Shown piece after piece: positions 16,939 through 25,512 of a stretch of 37,507 nt of DNA; the stretch's first letter is position 1; each line of letters starts with the position of its first letter. Below the pieces are notes generated by a model that did not search any database, was not told the origin of the DNA, and saw nothing but the letters and a program-made list of their open reading frames with translations. This DNA is from Mesostigma viride (taxonomy: Eukaryota > Streptophyta > Mesostigmatophyceae > Mesostigmatales > Mesostigmataceae): positions 1-37,507 of the forward strand of contig RPFO01001540.1 of NCBI GenBank assembly GCA_009746045.1, in the 5' to 3' direction. The position numbers and the translations under genes were made by a program.

Positions 16939-17784
16939 ATGCCTCAATGCAGACACGTCACCCGCACGGGCCGCTGCCGAAACAGGCCCGCCGCCGGGTC
17001 GCTTTGTCACCGCCACCGTCACGCGCCGGCCCGGCCGCACGCCGTGAGGATGCACGTGGACACCATCGAGTGGGACCCGAGCACGGCGTACTACCAGCCG
17101 GGCGACGTGGACGAGTACGGGAGACCGATCGAGTTCAATTCGCCCACATACGAAAATTACTATCCCGCAGAGGTCCACAATCGTTACGAGAGGCCCGTTG
17201 TCGAGGACGGCGATCCAGACGTCCCCTCCACGATTCCCGGGATCCGGGCGAGCAGGAGGGATAGAGGCAGGTACGCCGATTTCACCGATTCCATCAACGT
17301 CGGCAGCCGGAGAAGGGCCGCTGACCGCCTCACGCCGCAAATGGTCATCAACCGATACTTCAACACGCGCCCCGGGGTCTTGAGCTTGCGGCGACCAGTG
17401 AACGCCCCTCCCCGACAGCCGGCTGCTGGCAGGACCAGACCTCGCGATCAGGACCCCGTTTCTGGGGCGGACCCGTTCAATCCCATAGCGGTGGAAGACA
17501 GCCCGCAGGGGCTCCCGAGCTTGCGGCAACCAGTGAACGCCCCTCCCCGACATGCCAGGACCAGCCCTCGCGATCCGGACCCCTTTTCTGGGGCGGACCC
17601 GTTCAATCCCATAGCGGTGGAAGACAGCCCGCAGGCGGCCGGCACCCTCCCCGGATCCGCCTCCCCGGGGCCCACGCCTACGTACTATCATGGGAGCGAT
17701 CCCGAGGATCTCGAGGAGACCGAATCGCCTCTTTACATTCACCCCCCCGAGCGACAGCCTGCGCGGCGGAGACGCAGGCGGTAG
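16939..17784 (+). CDS. Cys/His-motif protein with tandem 43-residue repeat
   Basis: ATG 16939 is chosen because the TATA-like box precedes it; an in-frame ATG at 16873 lies upstream of that box. The protein has 281 residues. Residues 4-26 are C-x8-C-x9-C-x2-H (QCRHVTRTGRC...CHRH). The middle has Tyr/Asp/Pro-rich sequence (TIEWDPSTAYYQPGD). Residues about 150-231 carry two tandem copies of a unit containing VNAPPR, RDxDPxSGADPFNP and IAVEDSPQ, also near-identical in DNA (17388-17512 and 17516-17632). It is probably disordered with an N-terminal zinc motif; the function is unknown. The 3' end overlaps the opposing HNH gene by 46 bases. Confidence 0.75.
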   Translation: MPQCRHVTRTGRCRNRPAAGSLCHRHRHAPARPHAVRMHVDTIEWDPSTAYYQPGDVDEYGRPIEFNSPTYENYYPAEVHNRYERPVVEDGDPDVPSTIPGIRASRRDRGRYADFTDSINVGSRRRAADRLTPQMVINRYFNTRPGVLSLRRPVNAPPRQPAAGRTRPRDQDPVSGADPFNPIAVEDSPQGLPSLRQPVNAPPRHARTSPRDPDPFSGADPFNPIAVEDSPQAAGTLPGSASPGPTPTYYHGSDPEDLEETESPLYIHPPERQPARRRRRR

Positions 17785-18445
17785 AGGCGCAGTCCGTCGC
17801 GCAGGCGCTTTGCGTGGTTGCAGGCGAAGCACAGCAGGGCCGCGTTCCGCCCGCAGTAGCTCCTGTCGGCGGGGTCGCGCCTGTCGAGCGAGGGGCGGTC
17901 CCCCTTCCTGGCGCGGGGTCCGATGTCCAGCGGCTTGCGACACAGGGCGCACCGCGGTCGGCGCAGGAGCGAGCGGTAGAGCGCCGTGACGTGCGCGGTG
18001 CCCAGACACGGCCTGGCCCCGTCGGCCCGCATGCGCGCGTTGGCGTTCCTGGCCATCTTCTCTGCGCGCGCCCACGCGGCGGGGCGCACGCCCGTCGGCC
18101 TGCGGATGGGCGGGGGGCGTATGCCGGAGTCTGCCTTCACGGGCCTGGGCAGGCCGCACCTGCGCGCCCTGTCCCTGGCCTCCACCAGCTCGTCGAAGAG
18201 GGGGCGAGGGGCAGGCGGGCGCAGGGCCAGCAGGTCCACGCGCCGGGGCGGCCGAACACGGCCAAGCGGTCTCGCAGGGAGATGGGGCTGGCGCACCTGC
18301 TGCACCTGCCCGTCCAGGCCCGGGCGGCCCGGGCGAGGGGCACGGGGCGGAAGGTCCGTCCGGCGCTCGCGGCCACGTAGGCGCTCTGGTCGTTGTACTT
18401 GCGCACGAGCTCTTCCATGGTGTGCTGGCGTCTGTCACGTTCCAT
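17739..18445 (-). CDS. HNH endonuclease, reading frame interrupted by one apparent base loss
   Basis: The start at 18445 (MERDRRQH) follows ACTATAACC. The first frame runs to about 18250; the second carries on to TGA 17739. The step lies at a four-base G run (18245-18248, plus strand) and fits one missing base. The N-terminal part has RCSRCASPIS, a possible first zinc pair. The C-terminal domain has RCALCRKPL, then PSLDRRDP, then NAALLCFACNHAK: the CxxC, Asp/Arg and CxxCN pattern of HNH nucleases abundant in giant viruses and phages, where they often act as homing or genome-mobility enzymes. The expected product is about 235 residues. Confidence 0.72.
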
Positions 18446-18474
18446 ACATCAGTATGATGAGGTTATAGTATCGA

Positions 18475-19011
18475 TCACCTCCTCACGCTGCTGCCCTTAG
18501 TCCTGACCTTGCCCCTGTGGATTCCGCGTGGAGCGCCCGCCTCGTGCAGGCGGTACCTGACACGCGGCAGCTCTGGGACGCTCGTTTGGGAGGGCCCCTC
18601 CATGCCCCCCGCCTGCCACCCGTAGGTGTCTTCTTCGGGCGGAGGAAGTTTGAACGGGCCAGCCGGCCCCCACGAGTGGATCATTTCCGCCATGCGGTCA
18701 TTCGCTTCCTGCGCGGTCAACGGCGGCGGCGGCAGTGGCGCGTAGGGTGGGAAGACCCCCGCCGTTCTCGACTGCGGAGGGGGCATCACCGGGGCGCCGC
18801 CCCTGAGGAGCGTCTGCATCTGCGGGGGGGAGGCCGGACGAGGCCTGCGCCGATTCGGCGCGCTGACCGCTTCCTCGCCCCGTTCCCAGGTGTTCTGGGC
18901 CTCGGTGCTGGACGCGCGCACCCTGTGCGCGGCGCACCGACCATGGCAGGCACCTGAGGCGGGGCGGCGGCACCTGAGGCCCTTGGATGTGAGAGAAGTG
19001 CACTTAGTCAT
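18475..19011 (-). CDS. Cys/His-motif protein with Pro-rich tail
   Basis: The protein has 178 residues with ATG 19011. Residues 4-29 are C-x9-C-x11-C-x2-H (KCTSLTSKGLRC...CAAH). The rest is low complexity: PNRRRPRPASPP, PPQSRTAGVFPP, PLPPPPLTAQEAND, then FKLPPPEEDTYGW. No enzyme motif. It lies between the HNH and kinase genes on the same strand with short gaps. Same N-terminal module as the genes at 11803, 16939, 25330 and 28085, with an unrelated tail. Confidence 0.72.
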   Translation of the reverse strand: MTKCTSLTSKGLRCRRPASGACHGRCAAHRVRASSTEAQNTWERGEEAVSAPNRRRPRPASPPQMQTLLRGGAPVMPPPQSRTAGVFPPYAPLPPPPLTAQEANDRMAEMIHSWGPAGPFKLPPPEEDTYGWQAGGMEGPSQTSVPELPRVRYRLHEAGAPRGIHRGKVRTKGSSVRR

Positions 19012-19049
19012 GCGAGCGAGTCATGCACGATACGCAGAGATATTTGTGT

Positions 19050-19607
19050 TCATTCCTCCCCGAGGGCGTCGATGAAGCGGGCGATCGCGTCCTGGGGCAC
19101 GACCTTGTAGCCCCTGGCCTTCATGTAGTCCCTCCTCTGCTTGTAGTTGCGGACGAAGTCGGGGTAGTTGGAGGGTATGCTCGCGAGGTTGGCCACGCGG
19201 GGGATGTCGATGTCCCTGGGGTCCGCGACCTCGCGCACGTGCCTGCGCAGGTCGTCGGCGCGCGTGACGTACTTGTCCACCTCGCGCAGGAGCAGGCGGC
19301 GGTAGGCGGCGGGGTGGTCCTCGAGGCGGATGAAGAACTTGTGGTTCGCCCTGGGGGGCGCGTGCAGGCCGACGAACACGAGCGGGCGGTCTCGCTCCCT
19401 GTCCCTGACGAGCTCTCGTATCATGCGGTTCACGAGGGCTCGCTTGTTGACGGCCCTCTGCCCGTCTCGCTTCCTCTCGTCGGCTATGTCGTCGGCCTTG
19501 GCCCACAGGTCGTCCGTGTCCACGCACTTGGCCTTGATCCTGAGCATGGAGCAGAGGAAGGTCTTGCCCGATCCCGGCACGCCCTCCACGTGCACGATCG
19601 CCGACAT
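19050..19607 (-). CDS. Small P-loop NTPase/kinase
   Basis: ATG 19607 gives MSAIVHVEGVPGSGKT, placing the Walker A motif GVPGSGKT at residues 9-16, as usual for small kinases; the longer frame from 19658 adds an unlikely leader. The protein has 185 residues. VDTDDLW near residue 27 fits the acidic segment after the first helix in nucleoside/zeta-type kinases, and LVFVGLHAP is a probable Walker B-like strand. An Arg-rich helix (RELVRDRERDRP) and late Arg residues could form a lid. The substrate cannot be named. Such P-loop kinases are common in large DNA viruses. It is divergent from the gene at 19724. Confidence 0.75.
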   Translation of the reverse strand: MSAIVHVEGVPGSGKTFLCSMLRIKAKCVDTDDLWAKADDIADERKRDGQRAVNKRALVNRMIRELVRDRERDRPLVFVGLHAPPRANHKFFIRLEDHPAAYRRLLLREVDKYVTRADDLRRHVREVADPRDIDIPRVANLASIPSNYPDFVRNYKQRRDYMKARGYKVVPQDAIARFIDALGEE

Positions 19608-19723
19608 GGGACGCTCGTATATGACGTACGGCACACAAAATTTGATGGTCACTCCCAAAGTAGATCGCCCGGCTTAGTAAACATATATTCGCGGAATATA
19701 AAAACACACGCGCGTATTATAAC
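19608..19723. promoter_or_regulatory. Divergent promoter region
   Basis: This 116-base gap separates the kinase (minus) and the next gene (plus). It contains several AT boxes in GC-rich DNA: ACATATATTCGCGGAATATAAAAAC (about 19680-19705) and GTATTATAAC right before ATG 19724; on the minus side CGTATATGACG precedes the kinase start. Confidence 0.5.
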
Positions 19724-20110
19724 ATGGCGGCAAAGAAAACGCGCACCCCACGACGCGCTCGTACGGTGCACCGCGCACACCGCCCCCGAGCCGCTGCAGT
19801 GCTGACGCCGGCCATGGAGCATAATTACAACGCGGCATCGGGGATGCTGGCGTATCGTTTCGGCGGGGCGTTGGAGGCATTGGCGAAGGCGAAGGTGTCG
19901 GCAAAGGGCGATGTCCCCCCTGATCAGTACAGGAGAGATCTCCGGGAGGCCAATGCGGTGGAGCGGAACCTGCAGCGGGCGTGGCTCGTGTCTATGGATA
20001 AACTGCGCGGACTGAGAGAACGAGGCGCGGGCATACTTTATAGAGGGCCGGACGCCATCGTCGATTGGGTCATGAGAGCCGCCAAGACCGTCGTCACGCC
20101 GCTTTTATAA
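19724..20110 (+). CDS. Unknown basic protein, 128 residues
   Basis: It starts at ATG 19724 after TATTATAAC. The first 26 residues are very basic (MAAKKTRTPRRARTVHRAHR), like a nuclear or DNA-binding tail. The rest is probably helical (AYRFGGALEALAKAKV, AVERNLQRAWLVSMDKL) and ends with a hydrophobic segment. It resembles small basic virion proteins only in composition. Its stop codon overlaps a TTTTATAA box that probably serves the next gene. Confidence 0.65.
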   Translation: MAAKKTRTPRRARTVHRAHRPRAAAVLTPAMEHNYNAASGMLAYRFGGALEALAKAKVSAKGDVPPDQYRRDLREANAVERNLQRAWLVSMDKLRGLRERGAGILYRGPDAIVDWVMRAAKTVVTPLL

Positions 20111-20132
20111 CTGAGGTTTCATTAGATATATT

Positions 20133-20615
20133 ATGCGCGTCTATCTGATCGCGACCCTGATACTGCTCCTCACCCTGAGCCTGTGGCTGGGCCTGCGCGA
20201 GGCCGCGAAACCTGACGCGCTCTTCACGGCGGCCCCCCCGCAGTACAACTTCGGACCGCTGCCGCCCCCGCCAGACTCGCAAGCGGCCGAGTCTCTGCTG
20301 GACACGGGCCTGAAAGCCCCCCCTCCAAACGGCGTTTCCAAACGGCAGCAGAGGACGGACAAGGCGATGGCGATCATCTCGACCGTCGTTCACGAGTCGA
20401 GTAACCCCCTCAACACGCTGGCGGACTCGCTCACGTTCATGGGGCGGTCCAACAGGGCCAGTCGGGCGGTCAAGAGGGCCGCCGACAGGATGAACAAGTG
20501 GAGCTACGAGCACAGCCTCGTCGGCACCATCATCCGATTGAAAAGGGACAAGAAGTTGAGCACCGGGTGCAAGGCCAAGAAGTTTTTCTCGTTCGGGAAG
20601 GCCAAGTGCAAGTGA
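20133..20615 (+). CDS. Single-pass membrane protein, copy 1 of a pair
   Basis: The protein has 160 residues. Residues 1-22 are a signal-anchor segment (MRVYLIATLILLLTLSLWLG). A Pro-rich stalk follows (FGPLPPPPDSQ), then a basic region, then a C-terminal motif KKLSTGCKAKKFFSFGKAKCK-like (two Cys among Lys) shared with the next gene. Such small N-anchored proteins with basic Cys tails are plausible virion membrane components; that is inference. A TATA-like GATATATT stands directly before the ATG. Confidence 0.75.
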   Translation: MRVYLIATLILLLTLSLWLGLREAAKPDALFTAAPPQYNFGPLPPPPDSQAAESLLDTGLKAPPPNGVSKRQQRTDKAMAIISTVVHESSNPLNTLADSLTFMGRSNRASRAVKRAADRMNKWSYEHSLVGTIIRLKRDKKLSTGCKAKKFFSFGKAKCK

Positions 20616-20654
20616 TCGATATCGGTTTTATAGCTGCGTCTATGGTAGTGCGAC

Positions 20655-21179
20655 ATGCGCGCGTATCTGATCGTGACCCTGATACTGGTACTCACCCTCA
20701 GCCTGTGGCTGGGCCTGCGCGATGCCTCCAAGCCCGACCCGCTGCTGACCGCGCGGCTGCCCGAGTACGAGTCCGTGCCGCTCTACCGGTCGGAGGCGAT
20801 CGAGGCGCTTCTGGAGACGGGCCTGAGCGCGCCCCCTCCCGCGCTGCCGGTGGCGGCGGCGGCGGGCGGCGAGGACAAGGGCCGCAGGCGGCGGCGAAGG
20901 GCCAAGGCGGTGCTGAGGACGGCGCTGGTGGAGGGGCAGAAGGCGGCGTACATCGCGTCCTCCTACCCTCTGCTGGCGATAGCCGACGGCGTGTCTAGCG
21001 TGCTGGGGCTGTTGGGGCCGGGGGGCAAGAAGCTGGCCAAGGTGGTGGGCAAACCGGTGAACTTCGCGCTGAAACACAATCCTATCGGCGCGTTCTTCGG
21101 CGCGATATTCAACAAGAAACTGAGCGCGCGGTGCAAGGCCAAGAAGATATTCTCGATTGGTTTCGCCAAGTGCAAGTAG
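20655..21179 (+). CDS. Single-pass membrane protein, copy 2 of a pair
   Basis: The protein has 174 residues. The N-terminal anchor is nearly the same as copy 1 (MRAYLIVTLILVLTLSLWLG, then LRDASKPDPLLTA), and the C-terminus keeps KKLSARCKAKKIFSIG followed by KCK. The middle differs: a Gly/Arg-rich stretch (GGEDKGRRRRRRAK) and two hydrophobic segments (SSYPLLAIADGVSSVLGLLG, NPIGAFFGAIFN), so it may have extra membrane contact. TTTTATAG lies about 25 bases before the ATG. The pair is a tandem duplication in which both ends are conserved and the middle diverged. Confidence 0.75.
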   Translation: MRAYLIVTLILVLTLSLWLGLRDASKPDPLLTARLPEYESVPLYRSEAIEALLETGLSAPPPALPVAAAAGGEDKGRRRRRRAKAVLRTALVEGQKAAYIASSYPLLAIADGVSSVLGLLGPGGKKLAKVVGKPVNFALKHNPIGAFFGAIFNKKLSARCKAKKIFSIGFAKCK

Positions 21180-21267
21180 TCATAGGCACCTAACCAGAAT
21201 AACGTCCTTATGAGGTGCGCTTATACTACGCCAACAATTTTGTGTTGCAATACCAATACCAGCGCCG

Positions 21268-22211
21268 ATGGCCTGCGCCGTGTACTTGGAAGCTAAGGAG
21301 GGGACGCCTCCATCTGAAGATATCTTTTGTGGACAGATTCGCAGGACACTTGATGGGCGCGTGGCAGCCGCCGACATCGTGAAGTGTATCATTTATTTGA
21401 GAGAGGACGGGACTTATGCCAGGGAGGCGCTGGGTAACGCCAACCTCACCCTGAAGAGGCTCAGTGACAAACAATGTCTTGCAGCCAGCAATACAAATAA
21501 CATGTACACTTTCCCGGGGCGCAATCAACGGCCTACGAGGGTCATGACAGAGGAGGAAGTATACGAGTTGATCATGCTCCTGCCCGGGGCTCGGGCTACG
21601 GCCTTTCGAAGGAACACCTCGAAGTTACTGAAGCACTATTTTCACGCGACGGAAGAGCTGATATCGGAGCTGTTAGGCCGCTACGAAGCACTCCATGGGC
21701 GTGCGTACCAGCCCCCCCTTGCGCGGTCGCAGAGGAGCCTAGAATCAAACAGTGCGAGTCCGTCAAGGCAGCGGCCGCGGAGATATCCAACACACCCCGC
21801 GCTCAAGTTGATGGCAAGGTATATGCCAAGGTGTTCGGCATCCAGAACAAGTCCATTATGAATATGACCGCGGACGAGTTCAGGCATGTCCAGAACATGA
21901 AGAAAGGGGACCTAGTTAGAGACATGTGGACGGAGGAGATGAACAGTGGGGCCTTCTTCATGAACTGCGTATTCCGGGCGGCAGTGGCAGGCGGTGAGGA
22001 CCCCGTGGCCGCCATGGAGAGAATTTCTCGGACAATGACCCCCACATTTAGGGGAGTGGGGCTGCACGACCAGGCAAGCACAAAACGCCCAAGAGAATTC
22101 CTGGTCCATAACAAGGAAATGAGGGAGAGCCGTCACGCCTCTCATTCCACCCTGGAGGTGCCCGGTCAGCACAGCTTGAAGCGTGTGTTGACGACTAATG
22201 GCGATCCCTGA
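21268..22211 (+). CDS. Family C protein 1 (DNA-binding-like N-terminus), frame interrupted at a C7 run
   Basis: One of three related genes (also 30512 and 34981). The first frame (21268 to about 21715) carries the family N-terminus: DGRVAAADIVKCIIYL, then LIMLLPGARATAFRRN and a helix reading KLLKHYF. The second frame, open through the ATG at 21831 to TGA 22211, carries the family middle EEPRIKQCESVKA and the C-terminus. The step is at seven C residues (21712-21718) and fits one lost base, so the gene is probably intact, about 314 residues. The N-terminal pattern resembles BRO/KilA-N-like viral DNA-binding modules, but I cannot confirm that. A TATA-like CTTATACTACG lies about 50 bases upstream. 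Confidence 0.65.
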
Positions 22212-22339
22212 CGCTGATGGCAAAAAAAATCATATTTGCGCGCGAATAAACGATTACATTCATTATACGAAGGCTTTATTTATTTCCAGTTTGATTAATC
22301 AGATTGCCCTGAGAACAACAATAGACAAAACAGAGGATC
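22212..22339. terminator. 3' end region between convergent genes, with AATAAA signals on both strands
   Basis: GAATAAACG at about 22244 serves the plus gene, and TTTATTTATT at about 22277-22287 reads AATAAATAAA on the minus strand for the F-box-like gene. AT-rich sequence in a GC-rich background, including AAAAAAAATCATA, supports polyadenylation or termination here. Confidence 0.5.
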
Positions 22340-23557
22340 TCAGCACAGAACGTCGGAGGCCAGCACGATCGGCCAGCGCTCCTTCCACTCGGCCAGGTCC
22401 GCGTCCCGGACGTCGAGACCGCGGCCGTGCACGCTCAACACCGCGTCCCCCGCCTGGCCCTCCCTCGGCGTGCGCCCGACCACGCGCACCGTCGCCTGGG
22501 GGCGCCCATCGGTGACGCGGACGCGGACGTCCTGCTGGGCGGGGGCGGTGGGGGAGTCGTCCACCAGCAGGTCCACCGCCCCCCTCACGGCCGTCACGTC
22601 CCCTTCGCCGACCAGGAGGGGCCGGGTGTCCTCCGTGAAGCAGGTGCAGGGGGCCATGCCGCGGCCGTTGTCCCGGCAGTGCGCGTTGTACCGTTCGTGC
22701 ACCACCGGGTTGATGAGGTCGACGCCCCCCACGTCCTGGTTGAAGTAGAAGGTCGACACGCTGTCGTGCGCCCCCATGACGACGGTGCCTCTCGCCGTCG
22801 CCATGAAAACGGCCGTGCCGCCTGCGCCGGCTCGCACCTGCGACAGGGCATAGCGAAAGGTGCCCCCCAGCGCGATGGTCTGGGCCCCGAGGAAGTCTAT
22901 GCTGCCCCCGCACCTGGCCAGCGCCTGGGTCAGCGGTTGGCGGATCGCGGCGGGGGCCACCGCGTAGGCGAAGCTCGAGTTGGAGCGCGACACGAGGAGG
23001 AGTCGGCACGAGGGGAGCGAGACGCCCTCCGCCGCGCAGACCACCAGGCCGGCCAGGACGGCGTAGTCGAAGGAGAGCTCCCACCCATCCCTGCGCTTGG
23101 CCGCGTCGAGGAGGAAGATGACGACCCCCGGCACCTTCCGCACGAAGGCGGCGAGCCTCCTCCACTCGACCAGGTGGGGCATCAGGCCGCAGTCCTCCTC
23201 CCGCACAAAGTCGCTGGGGGCCTCCAGCCGCGAGTCGGCATCGTACACTGTCACCCTGAGGACGGGCACGCCGGCGAAGGAGAGGTCCCCAGGGGTCAGC
23301 ACCCGGTCCCTCCACACGCGGTGGACAAACCGCCGGTCGGCCTCGTCGGTGGCCCGCGCGTGGTGCTCCCTGTATGTGGGCCACAGGGCCTCCCAGGCCG
23401 CCTTGGAGGTGAGCATCATCAACATGCAGGCCTTCCGGTCCAGCCTGCACATGTTCTTGACGAATACCTCGAGCAGGTCATCGTCCAGGTCGTCCACCCA
23501 CGGGATGAACGGGTCGACGGTCCTGCGTCCGGTGCTGGTGCGCAGGAATGCGGGCAT
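22340..23557 (-). CDS. F-box-like protein, 405 residues
   Basis: Start ATG 23557 (MPAFLRTSTGRRT) follows GTTTTATCACGCC. Residues 22-65 have an F-box-like pattern (DDDLLEVFVKNM, RKACMLMMLTSKAAWEAL): acidic start, hydrophobic helix spacing, then LTSK. F-box proteins recruit targets to SCF ubiquitin ligases and are common in some giant viruses. The remaining 340 residues have alternating hydrophobic strands (GVVIFLLDAA, LLLVSRSNSSF, GTAVFMATA) and no known repeat. I am fairly sure it is a real gene and less sure of the F-box. Tandem repeats lie just upstream. Confidence 0.7.
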   Translation of the reverse strand: MPAFLRTSTGRRTVDPFIPWVDDLDDDLLEVFVKNMCRLDRKACMLMMLTSKAAWEALWPTYREHHARATDEADRRFVHRVWRDRVLTPGDLSFAGVPVLRVTVYDADSRLEAPSDFVREEDCGLMPHLVEWRRLAAFVRKVPGVVIFLLDAAKRRDGWELSFDYAVLAGLVVCAAEGVSLPSCRLLLVSRSNSSFAYAVAPAAIRQPLTQALARCGGSIDFLGAQTIALGGTFRYALSQVRAGAGGTAVFMATARGTVVMGAHDSVSTFYFNQDVGGVDLINPVVHERYNAHCRDNGRGMAPCTCFTEDTRPLLVGEGDVTAVRGAVDLLVDDSPTAPAQQDVRVRVTDGRPQATVRVVGRTPREGQAGDAVLSVHGRGLDVRDADLAEWKERWPIVLASDVLC

Positions 23558-23565
23558 GGCGTGAT

Positions 23566-23745
23566 AAAACGGCCTCTAGGTCGCGCGCCCTGGTGAAAGG
23601 AGAATGGCGCCGGTAAAACGAGACCCGAAGCCGCGCGCCCCGGTAAAACAATCAAGGCCGACGCCCCGCGCCCTGACAAAACAAAGGCCGGCGTCCCACG
23701 CCCTGATAAAACAAAGGATCGACGCCCCACGCCTCGGGAGTAAGG
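23566..23745. repeat. Tandem repeat upstream of the F-box-like gene
   Basis: About five imperfect units of 30-36 bases, each with a GC-rich part (GCGCGCCC, GACGCCCC) and a GGTAAAAC/GATAAAAC box. On the minus strand the box reads GTTTTATC, the same sequence found directly before the F-box-like start codon. The region 23558-24633 has no supported gene; a plus-strand frame across this repeat (23604-23846) follows its periodicity and is not supported. Confidence 0.65.
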
Positions 23746-24080
23746 CCCTGAACGTCGCACGCCTCGAGGAGACGCAGCGACCCGAGAAGGCGACCGAGAA
23801 CCGGTTGGGATTGCCTGCCAGGCCAGGTAACCAGGTTTTCAGGTAGGTAACGTCGCCGCTAACCGCGAGAGAGCGAGCGAATCGAGTGCGACCCACGATA
23901 AAAAATCTGTCAGCGCGCTCAACCACGGGCCACTTTTCCTTTGCCGAATGCTGGAGTGCCTATTTTACCGCTTCACTTCTCCTTAAGCAATGCACAAGGG
24001 ACAGATAATGGGCGACAGTTCATTTATTCACAGTGCATCGTAATTGCACGTGTCTATTAATTAATCGTAATTGCCCGTGG

Positions 24081-24415
24081 TGCCGGTGCCAGTGTACATT
24101 TAGTCAGTGGGGGCCGGTGCCAGTGTACATTTAGTCAGTGGGGGCCGGTGCCAGTGTACATTTAGTCAGTGGGGCCGGTGCCAGTGTACATTTAGTCAGT
24201 GGGGGCCGGTGCCAGTACCTTTTTTGGTCGGTGACGCTGCCAGTACCTTTATTAGTCGGTGACGGTGCCAGTACCTTTATTAGTGGGGGCCGGTGCCAGT
24301 ACCTTTTTGGGTCGGTGACGCTGCCATTACCTTTAGTCGGTGGGGACCGGCGCCAGTACCTCATAACTGGTGGGTGACGGTGACGGTGCCTCATAACCGG
24401 TGGGCGACTTGTAAA
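24081..24415. repeat. Minisatellite, about 32-bp units
   Basis: Four near-identical units contain GCCAGTGTACATTTAGTCAGT, followed by five or six diverged units in which the core reads GCCAGTACCTTT(A/T)TTAGT and GGTCGGTGACG. The units share CCGGTGCCAGT. Single-base length differences between units (GGGG against GGGGG) are visible. Non-coding; the flanking sequence 23850-24080 and 24416-24633 holds nothing recognised. Confidence 0.85.
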
Positions 24416-24633
24416 GAAATATTAAGGAGTGGGCACGCTTGCAAAATGAATAAGTCGACTACGTCGGTGGATGCTTCTTGAAATCTCGATAGAGCCCGTG
24501 GCTGAGAGGCGATAGTCCTCGCTGGTAGACGATTCTCTGTGGCTGCGGAGGGACAGGAAAGGACTGTCGCGATTGCCCGCGGTCCCGCGTTGGTCGCGTC
24601 GTGCATAGAAAAGATCCGGGGCTGCCAGGTACC

Positions 24634-25289
24634 ATGTTTCGAATGATGCCGCCCCCCCGTGGCTGGGACACGTCCGAGCGACGACCCGAGAAAGTCCCGG
24701 GACTGTGGGGAAAGTACCCCCAGTGCCAGTATTGCGGCGACTGGAAGGACCCTTGCACCTTCTTTGGTGGGAAGGCGCTCTATTGCTCGGAATGCCGCGG
24801 ATACGAGCTGGAATTTCGAGTGAACGCCCCCTCCCACGCCAAAAACGACGAGGCCTTCTGCAAGATTGCCGAGGACCGTGCGGCCGCCCTCCATCTTTCG
24901 CTGCTCGGCGCAGCCCCGGGGGTCGTGACACGCGCGCGTGTGACCCCGGCGAACGCGGCAGGGGTGCGGCAGCTCGCGGAGGGGGTGCAGGCCGGCGGGC
25001 GCCCCTGTGTCCGGCCCGTGTACCGCGTGCCCGAGGGGGGGCTCGCGTGTCTTGCGGGGTTTGCATGGAAAAGCAGTCGCGGCGGGGGTTCCTCCCCGTC
25101 CACGCTCCCGTCGGCCAGGGGAAGCGCGCGCCCCCTCCCCACGACCTCCCCATCTGCCTCTGGTGCATGACCGTGTACCTGCACGACGACGCCATCCCCT
25201 CCCGCGGCCAGTGCCCGCTGTGCCTGGCCGAGCGCAGGCCCGCGCCCGAGAGGCTCGCCTTCCCCTTCTTCGAGCACGCGGCCGAGTGA
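24634..25289 (+). CDS. Zinc-ribbon plus RING-like protein, frame interrupted at a G7 run
   Basis: ATG 24634 (MFRMMPPPRGWD). The first frame has CQYC...C...YCSEC near residues 30-55, a four-Cys zinc site, followed by helix. After seven G residues (25035-25041) the frame one base back reads VSCGVCMEKQ, then HDLPICLWC and finally GQCPLC: a RING-like order CxxC ... H-x4-C-x2-C ... C-P-L-C, lacking one of the eight usual ligands. The stop is TGA 25287. One missing base restores a product of about 218 residues. RING proteins act as ubiquitin ligases; the match here is partial. A related RING-like gene is at 33811. Confidence 0.65.
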
Positions 25290-25329
25290 GCCGCGTTTTT
25301 TCTCGCTGACGCTAGTGTGAACCGCCGCG

Positions 25330-25512
25330 ATGGCACGATGCGTCGAGATAACCCCCCAGGGGACCAAATGCAACAAGCCGCGCGCACCCAGGGGCAAGCG
25401 GTGCGCGGTCCATCTGGCCATCAGGGCCAGGGAGCGCGCGGGCAGGAAGCCAGCGTACAGCCCCCATGATATCCTGGACAAGATGATGCGGCTTAGGCTG
25501 TCTGTGTCGTGA
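25330..25512 (+). CDS. Minimal Cys/His-motif protein, 60 residues
   Basis: ATG 25330 gives MARCVEITPQGTKC, then C25 and H28: C4-x9-C14-x10-C25-x2-H28. This is the family module almost alone, with a short basic tail (IRARERAGRK) and a C-terminal helix. It shows that the motif can stand as an independent protein. It is intact, 41 bases after the RING-like gene, and probably co-oriented with it. Function unknown. Confidence 0.7.
   Translation: MARCVEITPQGTKCNKPRAPRGKRCAVHLAIRARERAGRKPAYSPHDILDKMMRLRLSVS

Noticed and set aside
16906-18438. A 510-residue minus-strand frame
   Set aside because: It is Arg/Pro/Gly-rich throughout and lies opposite the Cys/His gene and across the HNH gene in another frame. 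GC-rich DNA opens such shadow frames; the HNH motifs and TATA-linked starts support the other frames.
22299-23596. Long frames overlapping the F-box-like gene on both strands
   Set aside because: Low-complexity His/Gly/Arg-rich translations typical of shadows in GC-rich DNA; only the 22340-23557 minus frame has a balanced, protein-like composition and a TATA-linked start.
24081-24415. Possible CRISPR array
   Set aside because: The units are contiguous and diverge gradually with no unique spacers and no cas genes; it is a minisatellite.
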